A DNA stretch of 64,000 nucleotides, from the NCBI GenBank assembly GCA_009746045.1, contig RPFO01000154.1, positions 3,179,763-3,243,762 of the forward strand. Direction: 5' to 3'. A program made the position numbers and the translations under genes. Source of the stretch: Mesostigma viride. Lineage: Eukaryota; Streptophyta; Mesostigmatophyceae; Mesostigmatales; Mesostigmataceae. The notes under the pieces are model-generated. The model worked only from the letters and a program-made list of their open reading frames with translations. It did not search any database and was not told the DNA's origin. Positions 43,776 to 55,175 of this stretch are shown in pieces (position 1 is the first letter of the stretch; every line of letters starts with the position of its first letter).

Positions 43776-46700
43776 CTAGTCCGTCCGCTTGCGGACGACC
43801 ATGGGCAGCCCGTGCCGGATTGTCATCGTCAGCGACAGGCTGTACTTGGGCACAAATGCCGGGTCGGCGAGCTCTAGGTCGTAGTCGCGCAGGATATGCG
43901 CCATGAGCATTTTGGCCTCCAGGTAGGCCATGTCCTTGCCCAGGCACAGGCGGGGGCCCGACTGTTGTGGAAGGGACGACATGATGGCATGCATCGCACG
44001 TCCAGCCAACATATCATAGCCAATCAGAATTCTGCAATTGGTCAGTTATTCAGTCGGACCAATCGCAGACGACAAATCCAAAAGCCTTGTTGGGTGGCAA
44101 ATGAGAATTGAATTGGGACAAAACAGGAGACAAAAAAGACGTAAATGTAGCGGTAAATGTTACGTGAGTGGCAATTGGATTCCAGTCTAGAACAGAGGGG
44201 AGCAAACTCCTCCCAGAAGGTCGCCCTACCAAAGCCTTGAGGTGTCTAGTATCTATTCTACAAAAGACTGGCTACTAAAAGTCTCAAAGTATGCAGATGA
44301 TACATAGAGTAGATATATAGTAGGCAGGCAGTGGGACGGCAAGCAGGTGAGAAACCTATTTTCTTTTTACAATTTGGTAGACAGATGCACGCAGGCGTGT
44401 GGGCGTGCACACGTGCCTGCATGTCCATGTACTGTGCGCACGGGGTCCGCAGGAGAAAGGCCACCCTTTGTTGGGTGATGCGTTTAATCATATTATTGGT
44501 AAGTTTTGATGGCCAAGAAGTAGGGAGGAATAGGGGACGTGCAGGGAGGCATGCAAGTATAACGACACAACCACCATGAAACCATTTCGAGGAACAGGCT
44601 CAACACGAAATAAACGAAGATTTTTTATTACCTGTGAAGAGTAAGGTTGGTGGACTTTCAAGTCGTATTGCGCCTTTTCCATGCTACCCTCCTTGCACCA
44701 CTTAGGATCAAGGCAAAACACAGGGCAGCATTTCGTCAATGTGTTTTAACTTTTACCTCAGCACTCGCACTATTGTTACGCACCTGATGTAACGGCCTTT
44801 TGTTAAGGCCATGTTTTACTGCCCAAGTCCATTTTACTGTTGTACATGCCACATTACACTGCCAAATCCACGCAAGCCACACAAGTATCATCCCGTCCCA
44901 TCCCAGGAACACCCACACCAAATCCTGCCGCATCTCAATGCATTTCAATCCTGCGGTGATTCCTCTTGGGGCACATCCTCTGCCCGTGACGTTATTTTCT
45001 GGATAATGGTGGATAGTAGCGAAATTTTTTAGCGGGTAGCAATCTTATCTTCCGGATAGTAATGGACATTCATTTAGTCCAGTGGGTAGTCGTCTATTCT
45101 CTAAACAGCAGTCCATATTAGCGTTTTCTGGACAGCAAAAGACAGCAATACTATCCAGCGGGGAGTACCATTTCACAGTTATCTTATTTTCTAAAGGGTA
45201 GTGGATAGTAACGTTTTCTGGACAGTACAGTGCCTTATACAGGATGCTATTCCTTCCTGGCCCGCAATGACTAGCGCATGCCAAATAGCACAGTTAGGGA
45301 TGCTGCCGACGCCACATGGGTGGGTAGGGCCGATCGATGGAGGCACCCACGAAAGATAGACATTCGAGAGCTATGGCATCTGCCACCTCGATCGGCCCTC
45401 ACGGTGCCTAGTTTTGATACCTGGGAGAAGAGACCAAAAGAACAGGGGCAAACATAGCGACGGGGTAACTGGTAAGAGCTAAGCAGTGGGTAAGAACTAA
45501 CAGGGTAAGAACTAAACAGGGATAAGAACTAACAGGGTAAGAACTAAACAGGGATAAGGATAAACAGGGATAAGAACTACGACGAGGGGTAAAAGCAGCG
45601 ACTGAACCATCAGCATGGAAAACCCATTGTGCAGAGAATGGGTTGTGCAGAGAATGGGCAGCAGCTGCAATAGCCTCCCATTACCTTGAACGCGTTGAAC
45701 TTGTAGGGCGAGGGCGACACAAACTTGCCGTCCTCCTGCCAGGTGTCACGTTTCCACACCACGCAGAATGGCAAGGAGCGTAAAGAACTCCCAAGCACGT
45801 GAGCACGATCCATTGCAAGAATTGCCTAAGCTGCCCAACCCTGGCCATGGCTGAGCACGTGGCAATGGCTTGCCACATCCTTGCTGCCCAACCACGGCTA
45901 CATTCCATGCCCAACCGTGGGGATGGGCTGGACTAATCCTTGCTGTTCATAAACGGCTATATCCCATGGCCCTATGTCGACCAGAGCCCAACTGCTGGCA
46001 ACTTCAGAAACTCACCACAGGGTTGCAATCGAAAACCCGCGATCGGTGGCATGTGCCAGGGCCTCACCGCCAGCAAGTAATCTCTCCACCTACTGACAAG
46101 AACCACCCCACGAGCAGCAAGTAGCATCCCCAATTACCGACATGAACAACCCCCAACCGCCAGCAAGTAGCCTTCCCACTCACCAACATGAAACATAACC
46201 TGTCAGTCACTGGGCAGGGGGGCCCTCTCAAGTGCAGGAACCAAATAGCGATTTGTGGCTATATTTTAGACATACCATTAGGTACTGTAGGTAAAATAGG
46301 TATACCGACTTACCAACAATAACACACCCCACCGCCGGCAGGTAACATCCCCGCCAGCATGTAGCCTTCCCACTCACAAACAGGACTTAACCCCACCGAC
46401 AAAATGCAACAAACCCCGCTGCCACCAAGTTTAACATCCTACCATTTGAGCTCTTAACATCTCACCAACAGAAAGCACTCCACCGACAACCCCGCCACCA
46501 CCAAGTCGACGTCTTACCGACAGGAAGCGCTCCGGCCGGAACTCCAGTGCGTCGGGTCCCCATACGGAGGTGAGGCGGCCGCTGGTGTAGGCGCAGTTGA
46601 GTGCGAACGATCCGCGCTCGACCGGGGTGCCGTTCGGCAGCACCTGCACAGTAGCAGTAAGGGGCAACAAATGAAGTAAGGGTCGTAGTAAGGGGCAACA

Positions 46701-49700
46701 AATTAAGTAAGGGTAGTAGTAAGGCCTAACAAACTAAAGAAGGGGCAACAAATTAAGTAAGGGTAGCAGTACGGCGCAACAAACTAAAGAAGGGACACCA
46801 AATTAAGTAAGGGTAGTAGTAAGGGGCAACAAATTAAGTAAGCGTAGCAGTAAGGGGCAACAAACTAAAGAAGGGACACCAAATTAAGTAAGGGTAGCAG
46901 AAAGGGGCAAAAAATTAAGTCAGGGTAGCAGTAAGGGGCAACAAATTAAGTAAGGGTAGAAGTAAGGGGCAACAATTGAAGTAAGGGTAGCAGTAAGGGG
47001 CAACAAATTAGGGGAAGAGTGCTAGCACCGTGGGGTGAAGAGTATGACATTAAACATTGAAGTATGAGTGCTCGCATCTTAAGGTAAAGAGTGTGACGCT
47101 AACATTTGAAAAAAGGTTGTTGCATCTTGGGGTAATGAGCATGAAATTGACAATTGGAGGAACAGTGCTCGCATTTTAGGGTAAAGAGTGTGGCGCTGCG
47201 GCAAGCGAGGCGGCTAGTGACGGGGGCAGCAAGAAGGCAAGGCGGCAAGGCGGCAAGGCGGCAAGGCGGCAAGGCGGCAAGGCGGCAAGGCGGCAAGGCG
47301 GCAAGGCGGCAAGGCGGCAAGGCGGCAAGGCGGCAAGGCGGCAAGGCGGCAAGGCGGCAAGGCGGCAAGGCGGCAAGGAGGCAAGGAGGCAAGGCGGCAA
47401 GGCGGCAAGGCGGCAAGGCGGCAAGGCGGCAAGGCGGCAAGGCGGCAAGGCGGCAAGGCGGCAAGGCAGCAAGGCGGCAAGGCGGCAAGGCGGCAAGGCG
47501 GCAAGGCGGCAAGGCGGCAAGGCGGCAAGGCGGCAAGGCGGCAAGGCGGCAAGGCGGCAAGGCGGCAAGGCGGCAAGGCGGCAAGGCGGCAAGGCGGCAA
47601 GGCGGCAAGGCGGCAAGGCGGCAAGGCGGCAAGGCGGCAAGGCGGCAAGGCGGCAAGGCGGCAAGGCGGCAAGGCGGCAAGGCGGCAAGGCGGCAAGGCG
47701 GCAAGGCGGCAAGGCGGCAAGGCGGCAAGGCGGCAAGGCGGCAAGGCGGCAAGGCCGCGAGGCCGCGAGGCCGCGAGGCCGCGAGGCCGCGAGGCCGCGA
47801 GGCAGCAAGGCAGCAAGGCAGCAAGGCAACAAGGCAACAAGGCAACAAGGCAACAAGGCAACAAGGCAACAAGGCAACAAGGCAACAAGGCAACAAGGCA
47901 ACAAGGCAACAAGGCAACAAGGCAACAAGGCAACAAGGCAAGAAGAGACCAACTGGGTGAATGGGTGATGGGTGGGGCGGGGCGGACGGGGTGGGGCGGG
48001 GCCAAGCGGGGCGGGGCCGAGCACGCGGGATTATCTGAAAATGGGCGGCATCGCTGTGGGCTGTTTAAAGTAGGTAACACCATGTTACTGGTGCACCATT
48101 AGAAGTGTACTATCAGACACACTAGTATTAGTGTGCTGTAGTGCAGCTCTCTGTAGGGTACTGTACTGTAGTGTACGGCGTCGTACGTGTGTGACCTGTT
48201 GGGGCACCGCAGGTGCTGGCAGATCGCCGTGGGCGCTGGGAGGGGTTTCTCTGAATGGTACGCTTTGCTGTGATACGCTTTGAGCTCAACTCGTCGGGAA
48301 AAAACGTACAACGTAACCAGGCTTTCCCCTTCTCTCTCCCCCCCCCCCCCCAATACTCACATCGTTCTCTGCCACCTCGAACGCATTGGCCGGCACAGGA
48401 GGGTACAGCCGCAACGTCTCCGTCATGACCGCGTGCAAGTAGTTCATGCGCTGCAACGCCTCCCAGGTGATCTCGCCCAACGGGGCGCCGCCCGACGATG
48501 GAGGTGTGGGATCACTTGCTGAACTTGGCAGCGGTGGCGGGTTGGACGCCAGCACCGCCAGCACCTCGGCCCTCGAACGCTCCACCACGCGCGGGTGCCG
48601 CGCCATCAAATACGTCATCCACGCCAGTGCCGCCGACGTGGTGTCGCGCCCCGCGATCACAAAGTTGAGGAGCATGTCCCTCAGATACTTGTCGCGACCA
48701 GAACCAGGACCAGAACCAGAACTAGAACCAGAAACACCCTTGCCGCCGCGTCCATCCGCAGCAACACTCGTGATGCTGTCGCCCGCACCCCCTCGAGCGC
48801 CATTACTGGCCCCACCATTCCGAACGGCGTTGCCGTGTCCGGAAACGCCATTAAGGCCCCCATGGCCGCCGCTATAAATAGCACCGCCACCATTCACAAG
48901 TGGCGACCCATCCCTTCTCTCCCCTGCTTCCTTCCCCGCCAAGCCTTCCATCGCATCGTGCTCATCCTGGATGATCATGAAACGGGACAGCAAGTCCACC
49001 CGCACCCCCACGTCTGCCCTCTCGCCAACCACCGTGCCATCACCCGCCCCGGCGCGCATGCTCCTCCGCCGCTGCTCAATCACATCGTAAGCGAACGCGT
49101 CCACGACACGCATTGCCGCCGCCATGTCCCGATCGGGGCCGAACCCGAGCCATCCAGCCCACTTGGACAGCCCAGGGAACAAGTAGCGGTGCAGCAGCGC
49201 CATCGTGGCGGTGTCGAAGGCCTGCCCAAAGGGGTGAACTTTCTGCAGGCGGCCGTCACCGCCTTCCGCAGGCCTGGCCTTGCTCTGGCTCCTGCTCTGG
49301 CTCTTGGTGCCCGTCACGCTGGCTGGATCTTCGTCCTCGACAAAATCGAGCGCGTGGAGGGGCACACCGAAGCCGACCATGCAGATGCCGTCCAGGGTGT
49401 ATCGGGAGTACAGATCCTGCCAAGGCCCGAGGGTGGGGGAAAGAAGTAGGAGGAAACAAGGTAGCACAGAGAATTAATTGGGAAATGAAACAAGCAAAAT
49501 TAAAAATATTTGACAGAAAATTAAGTAGGAGGAAACAAGGTAGCACGGAAATATGATTAGCAATTAAGACAGAGCATTTTTAGGGAAGGAGTTAAGGGGA
49601 ATGTGCAAATCACTTCTGTTTCGAGGCCGCTCGACAGATCCTGCAAGACCGAGGCTGCATGTGCATTGAAGGTCTTATCTGTTGCCCAAACATGACAACC

Positions 49701-52700
49701 GCCTAACCAACACCCAACCATGACCGTACCTTACTCTTGCACAAATCACTTAAACAATTAATCACAGTCACCTTCATGTCAATGACCTCATTTGCCTCGT
49801 CAAAATAATCTGATCCCGATAGAATGTTCAACAATACCATGACACTTACCTGCATGTTGACGACCTCGTGCGTCTTGGCCGCAATCTCCAGCCGACGGAG
49901 CACTTTCTGCACCACAGGAGAGAAGTCGAATGATGCCAAGAGGGAAAGAAAAAGAAGTAGATATAAGACAAAGAACGAAACCAGAGCCGACAGGCACATT
50001 GTGGAGTTCCCCTGTTCTATTGGACCCGCCCACCCGCCCACCCGCCCGCCCGCCCACCCGCCCGCCCGCCCGCCCGCCCGCCCGCCGCCTGCCCGCCCGC
50101 CCGCCCGCCGCCCGCCCGCCCGCCCGCCCGCCGCCGCCCGCCCCGCCCGCCCGCCCGCCGCCCGCCGCCCGCCCGCCCGCCCGCCCGCCCGCCGCCCGCC
50201 CGCCCGCCGCCCGCCCGCCCGCCCGCCGCCGCCCCCCCGCCCACCGACCCACCCACCCACCCACCCACCCACGTCTGGCAGTGGAAAACCTTTGGCATCA
50301 AGTCCCACAGGTTGTCCTCATAGCCTGCGCGCTTGCTACTCCATTCTCACTCGACTCACAACCCACCCCACCCCACCCACCCCACCCACCCCACCCCACC
50401 CCACCCCACCCCACCCCACCCCACCCACCCCACCCCACCCCACCCACCCCACCCACCCCACCCCACCCCACCCACCCCACCCACCCACCCCACCCACCCC
50501 ACCCCACCCCACCCACCCCACCCCACCCCACCCCACCCCACCCCACCCCACCCCACCCACCCCACCCACCCCACCCCACCCACCCCCCACCCCACCCCAC
50601 CCCACCCCACCCCACCCCACCCCACCCCACCCCACCCACCCCACCCCACCCCACCCCACCCACCCCACCCCACCCCACCCCACCCCACCCCACCCCACCC
50701 CACCCCACCCCACCCCACCCCACAAGACCCCACCGCGGATCCACCCACTTGCCCCCACCCACTTGCCCCCACCCACCTGTGCGTGGTCGTGGAAGACTCT
50801 GGTCATGAAATCCCTCAGGTTGCGTGTGTTGAACTCGTAGCTTGCGCGCTTGCGCTGCTCCTTCCACAGCTCGCCGTCCACGTTGAAAATGCCGTCGCCC
50901 AGCACCTCCTCAAAGATGGAGTGGAAGAAGGCGCCCTGTGGTTAATTTTTATACAAGAAGCAGGGAAGTAGGTCAGGGAAAGGAAAGGAAAAGCGAGGAA
51001 ACCGTACAGGTTGAAGCATATCGCAGCAACATTGCCCTCCAAAGATGGAGTGGAAGAAGGCATTCTGCGTTAATTTCAGGAAAACTGGTACAAGGACAAA
51101 CGTGGGATATAGGGGAAGGAAAGGAAAGAAAAGAAAGCCATATGGGCTACAGGCATATCCCAGCAGCGTTAGTCCTTGCAAGTGGAATAGAAGAAGGCGA
51201 CCATGATCATAGACAGTATCAAAGAGGGTAAGGAGGCCACCCAGAATTCTTTTAGGATTGCTCCCTCCTGACCACCGCTTTGATAAGATTCAAACGTGTG
51301 CCATGATGGAGAGGCCAGGGACTGCCAGTCCATCTGCGGCTTGGGAACACACAGGACCTATCCATCTGTGGCTTGGGAACACACAGGACCTATCCATCTG
51401 CGGCTTGGGAACACACAGGACCTATCCATCTGTGGCTTGGGAACACACAGGACCTATCCATCTGTGGCTTGGGAACACACAGGACCTATCCATCTGTGGC
51501 TTGGGAACACACAGGACCTATCCATCTGTGGCTTGGGAACACACAGGACCTATCCATCTGTGGCTTGGGAACACACAGGACCTATCCATCTGTGGCTTGG
51601 GAACACACAGGACCTATCCATCTGCGGCTTGGGAACACACAGGACCTATCCATCTGTGGCTTGGGAACACACAGGACCTATCCATCTGTGGCTTGGGAAC
51701 ACACAGGACCTATCCATCTGTGGCTTGGGAACACACAGGACCTATCCATCTGTGGCTTGGGAACACACAGGACCTATCCATCTGTGGCTTGGGAACACAC
51801 AGGACCTATCCATCTGTGGCTTGGGAACACACAGGACCTATCCATCTGCGGCTTGGGAACACACAGGACCTATCCATCTGTGGTTTGGGAACACACAGGA
51901 CCTATCCATCTGTGGCTTGGGAACACACAGGACCTATCCATCTGCGGCTTGGGAACACACAGGACCTATCCATCTGTGGCTTGGGAACACACAGGACCTA
52001 TCCATCTGTGGCTTGGGAACACACAGGACCTATCCATCTGTGGCTTGGGAACACACAGGACCTATCCATCTGTGGCTTGGGAACACACAGGACCTATCCA
52101 TCTGTGGCTTGGGAACACACAGGACCTATCCATCTGTGGCTTGGGAACACACAGGACCTATCCATCTGTGGCTTGGGAACACACAGGACCTATCCATCTG
52201 TGGCTTGGGAACACACAGGACCTATCCATCTGTGGCTTGGGAACACACAGGACCTATCCATCTGTGGCTTGGGAACACACAGGACCTATCCATCTGCGGC
52301 TTGGGAACACACAGGACCTATCCATCTGTGGCTTGGGAACACACAGGACCTATCCATCTGTGGCTTGGGAACACACAGGACCTATCCATCTGCGGCTTGG
52401 GAACACACAGGACCTATCCATCTGTGGCTTGGGAACACACAGGACCTATCCATCTGCGGCTTGGGAACACACAGGACCTATCCATCTGTGGTTTGGGAAC
52501 ACACAGGACCTATCCATCTGTGGTTTGGGAACACACAGGACCTACTCATCCACAAATAGCGCACCTCTGGGCGGTTTAGGAGCTCCCTAACCACCCAAAG
52601 ACCACTTCTTATGCCTAGCATGGGCTTTGTGCCTCAGCAGGCTACGTTACCTTCGGGTATTTCTGGAACGCAACACCTTTGGGTGGCCTTACCACGCTTT

Positions 52701-54557
52701 CTTTCTCACCCAAAAATCACTTTTTATTATTTCATAGTAATTATGATGGTTACTAGTGTGCTGCCTAAGCAGACCACCTGCAGTTGGTAGCTGTTCGAGT
52801 TGGTAGTTGTTGAACATGGTCCTCCCAATTACGATTCACCCCTCGATCACTTGCGTTTCGGTAGAGGTGGACCGCGCAGTACCTTTGCTTAATTAGGAAA
52901 CGTGGTCCTCCTAGTCACCCATGTACTTAAAATCCCAAGAACTGCCAGCATACCTTTGGGTAACAAGGAAACGTGGTCTTCCTAACCATCCATAGATCAG
53001 AAATCCCTAGAACTGCCGGGGTAACTTTGGGAAATTGGGGAACACCGTCTTCTGGATGTGCTCCACTCAGTTCTCCTATCATCAAAGCTCATGTGCATAA
53101 ATCTGATGTATACCACGTACTTTTGGGAAATTAGGGAACGCAGTCTTCTGGATGTGCTCCACTCAGTTCTCCTATCATCAAAGCTCATGAGAATAAATCT
53201 GATGTATACCACGCACTTTTGGGAAATTAGGGAACGCAGTCTTCTGGATGTGCTCCACTCAGTTCTCCTATCATCAAAGCTCATGAGAATAAATCTGATG
53301 TATACCACGTACTTTTGGGTAATTAGGGAACGCAGTCTTCTGGATGTGCTCCACCGAGGGGGGGTCCGACAGCAGCACACTGACGTGGCCCGGTACAAAC
53401 GCCTCCACCGGTTGCAGCAGCCAGTGCAAGACGCGCGCCCAGGTGGACCGGTAGGTGTACTGCGCGTGCCCCTGGCCAGGGAGCACCAGGTGCCAGGAAC
53501 CGCCGTAACGAATGCTGGATTCGTGGAACCAGTCGTGCACGCTGTGGAGTGTTGGCATGCGACAGTCATACGGCAGCCCATGAGGTGATAATAGGGCATC
53601 CAATAGGGTAATCATAGGGCATCCAATGGGGTAAACATATCGCGCGAAAGGGGGTAATCATATGGTATCCAAGAAGGTAATCATAGGGCATCCAATGGGG
53701 TAAACATATCGCACGAAAGGGGGTAATCATATGGTATCCAAGAAGGTAATCATAGGGCATCCAACGGGGATAAAGCCAAGGGGCCTGTACATGTGAAAAC
53801 AAGATTAACAAGAAAATCGCAAGGAAATTCGCCTTAATTATTGCATGCAAGGACCTAACACTATCTAGTTTTTGCAACCGGCACATGCTGGCCTTCATTG
53901 CACGGTTCCCAAAAGCAGTAGCTCAGGATGGGACGCAGCAGAGGAGGACAGAAACCTGCATCTATCTCCGTCAGACACAGCAGCTGCTACTTTGCACAAA
54001 TAATGACACGCTATCTGCCAGTTTTTCCCGGATGCATGTCAAAACGGTGTGGATATGCTGCACATCCGGCGACCAACGAACAATTTGAATCACTAGACCG
54101 ACACACACGCCCCACCAAACTCACGCAAACAATCTCTTACACAGAGGACAGCGACGAATGCCCCCTTGTGCAAATGCTCACGGGCACTGCGCCTTATCGC
54201 ATGTATATGAGTAATCTAAGCACCATATGGCGGGCTAAGGCTCGGTAGGCTACCGGAGAAATTATTATACAACGCAGCTCGAATATACATCCGTGGCTGG
54301 TCTCTGCTTAGTCAGGAGGCTGTCGGCCTTGAATGAGCAATTTGTCAGAGTGCTTCGACTGAGGTACTTACCAAAACTATTGACTGACCAAACGTCGTCG
54401 ACGGACATACGTACCGATCAATGTTCTTCAGCAGAATGATGGTATGGCCTAAAACAGGCCATACGAAAGGCCCTTTTTTACCCCAGAACCTAGCGAATGT
54501 GGCAAGGCTTGACGCACATAGCAGCGTAACCAATATCGCCCAGATAAGACCCCACAT
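43776..54557 (-). CDS. Cytochrome P450, CYP86 clan (CYP704/CYP86-like), complete, eight exons
   Basis: Exons from the ATG: 54557-54415, 53541-53313, 50935-50777, 49906-49850, 49416-48361, 46643-46518, 45735-45685 and 43961-43776; all junctions are GT-AG and in frame, giving 668 residues. An N-terminal membrane anchor (MWGLIWAILVTLLC) precedes GPFVWPVLGH. Next come LSDPPSVEHIQKTAFPNYPK, LGDGIFNVDGELW, YTLDGICMVGFGV, the I-helix AGRDTTS (451-457), ETLRLYPPVP (529-538), FRPERF (583-588) and the haem loop FKSGPRLCLGK with Cys613, spanning the last junction. Order and wording match plant CYP704/CYP86 fatty-acid omega-hydroxylases, so it probably oxidises long-chain fatty acids in the ER with a P450 reductase; the substrate is inferred. 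It is long because of a Gly/Ser-rich loop at about 349-436 before the I-helix. All catalytic residues are intact. Confidence 0.95.
45470..45590. repeat. 20-bp tandem repeat, CAGGGTAAGAACTAAA type
   Basis: Alternating ACAGGGTAAGAACTAA and ACAGGGATAAGAACTAA units in P450 intron 7, 100 bp downstream of the exon 7 donor on the minus strand. Confidence 0.85.
46085..46520 (-). repeat. Donor-side ladder of P450 exon 6
   Basis: The true donor is at 46516-46517 (transcript sense CTGTCG then GTAAGA). Six decayed copies of the exon end plus donor have their GT at 46464-46465, 46376-46377, 46312-46313, 46182-46183, 46136-46137 and 46092-46093. In transcript sense they read CTGTTG|GTGAGA, CTGTTT|GTGAGT, TTGTTG|GTAAGT, ATGTTG|GTGAGT, ATGTCG|GTAATT and TTGTCA|GTAGGT. 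Confidence 0.85.
46644..47010. repeat. Array of about 34 bp abutting the acceptor of P450 exon 6
   Basis: Plus-strand units AGTAAGGGGCAACAAATTAAG then TAAGGGTAG repeat about ten times, starting at the acceptor (46644). In transcript sense each unit carries a pyrimidine-rich stretch and TTACTTAAT, a branch-point-like sequence, so the region upstream of the splice site has been multiplied. Confidence 0.85.
47233..47942. repeat. 8-bp array with three variant blocks in P450 intron 5
   Basis: About 65 AAGGCGGC units (47233-47753, a few with A variants), then about six GAGGCCGC units, then about 17 AAGGCAAC units. Period eight makes several frames open on both strands; those frames are not genes. 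Confidence 0.97.
50029..50776. repeat. Two G/C-rich arrays separated by a decayed exon copy in P450 intron 3
   Basis: The real donor of exon 3 (GTGGGTGGG in transcript sense, below 50777) runs into a GGGGT/GGGT array (50724-50362). At 50330-50262 lies a decayed copy of the exon 3 end (GCAAGCGCGCAGGCTATGAG, then GTTTTCCACTGCCAGACG) with its own GTGGGTGGG. That copy runs into a second array of GGGC/GGC units (50262-50029). Confidence 0.88.
50990..51220 (-). repeat. Decayed copies of the P450 exon 3 acceptor edge
   Basis: The exon 3 start (plus strand AAGATGGAGTGGAAGAAGGC) recurs at 51042-51062 and, more diverged, at 51180-51202 (AGTGGAATAGAAGAAGGCGA), upstream of the true acceptor at 50936. 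Confidence 0.75.
51328..52545. repeat. 32-bp minisatellite, about 38 copies, in P450 intron 2
   Basis: Unit TCCATCTGTGGCTTGGGAAC followed by ACACAGGACCTA, with only C/T variants at two sites (TGTGG or TGCGG, GGCTT or GGTTT). Since 32 is not a multiple of three, all three plus frames stay open across 1.2 kb. There are no spacers, so it is not CRISPR-like. Confidence 0.98.
52640..53352 (-). repeat. Donor-side ladder of P450 exon 2, including three 96-bp tandem copies
   Basis: The last 40 bp of exon 2 plus donor and about 55 intron bases are repeated at 96-bp spacing (GTAC/GCAC at 53115, 53211 and the true donor at 53311). Older, shorter copies are near 53026, 52962, 52882 and 52652, each with CTTTGGG(T/A)AA, a short gap and GG(A)AACG. 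Confidence 0.9.
53585..53780. repeat. 81-bp tandem repeat near the P450 exon 2 acceptor
   Basis: Units contain GGGCATCCAATGGGGTAAAC, then GGGGGTAATCATATGGTATCC. In transcript sense GGATGCCCTATGATTACC resembles the sequence just upstream of the true acceptor (GGCTGCCGTATGACTGTCGC). Confidence 0.7.
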
Positions 54558-54886
54558 TCTTATGTCGTCGATCCGCAGCCGAAACAACACGATTCAAACC
54601 CGTGCAGTTATTTAATGTTCATCGACCCAAGCTCTGTCACGATGTCGGACAAAATGATAGGCATCAACAGACTGATTGCAACATGATCCTAACACCCCCC
54701 TTTCGATCAATCCTTGGCGACGAATTCTCCTCAATTGTCCATGGCTCTTGCGCTCATGATTTCTTTATTTCTACCTCCACCTCGTAGGTCGATGGGGCCC
54801 CGACAGAGCAACACGGAGCTGAAGCCTGGCAGGACGGTGACGTGGACTGCTGCCTCAACTGCAAGCAGCCAGCTGCCGACTACCTA
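54558..54886. promoter_or_regulatory. P450 upstream region
   Basis: Presumed promoter and 5' leader of the P450 gene. No clear TATA box or other motif is recognised. On the plus strand 54786-54886 has a short open stretch (CCLNCKQPAADYLV) that may be a relic. Confidence 0.3.
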
Positions 54887-55175
54887 GTGGCTCTTATATG
54901 TGTACGCTTAATTATCGTACGAGGGCTTTTAGCGATTTTTGTTACGCGTACGGGGTTTTGGGGATTTTTTCTTAGTGTACGTAGGTATATCGTAAGGGTA
55001 CATCGTAGGTATATTTGGGAGGCAGTACCCTAGGGACAACATATGGATGCCCCTCATCAGTATATCGTAGAATCTGAGGGCGATATCTTGGGATGTACGA
55101 GGCCGGAAGGACGTTTTTTTTCGGCCTGTACGGGGTCGATTCGTACATAATTAGGCGTACTGATATAAGAGCCAC
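54887..55175. mobile_element. 289-bp MITE with TA target duplication
   Basis: Inverted ends GTGGCTCTTATATGTGTACG and, reverse complemented, GTGGCTCTTATATCAGTACG stay similar for about 40 bp (then TAATTAT and GTACGA). They are flanked by TA on both sides (54885-54886 and 55176-55177). There is no coding capacity. TA duplications suggest a Tc1/mariner-type mobiliser. Confidence 0.75.

Noticed and set aside
47099-48083. Frames of about 270-290 codons on both strands (RRQGGKA, LAALPPC)
   Set aside because: All are translations of the 8-bp array in P450 intron 5.
48286-48360. Extension of the P450 exon 5 frame past its donor
   Set aside because: The extra residues are Gly-rich and unlike P450s, while splicing at GTGAGT joins perfectly to VLPNGTPVERG in the next exon.
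49703-50971. Pro/His/Gly-rich long frames on both strands
   Set aside because: Derived from GGGC and GGGGT arrays; only the P450 exons embedded at 49850-49906 and 50777-50935 are supported.
51258-52590. Three overlapping 400-codon plus-strand frames, and a CRISPR-like look
   Set aside because: The 32-bp unit repeats with no unique spacers, and the locus is inside a P450 intron of a eukaryote; a minisatellite.
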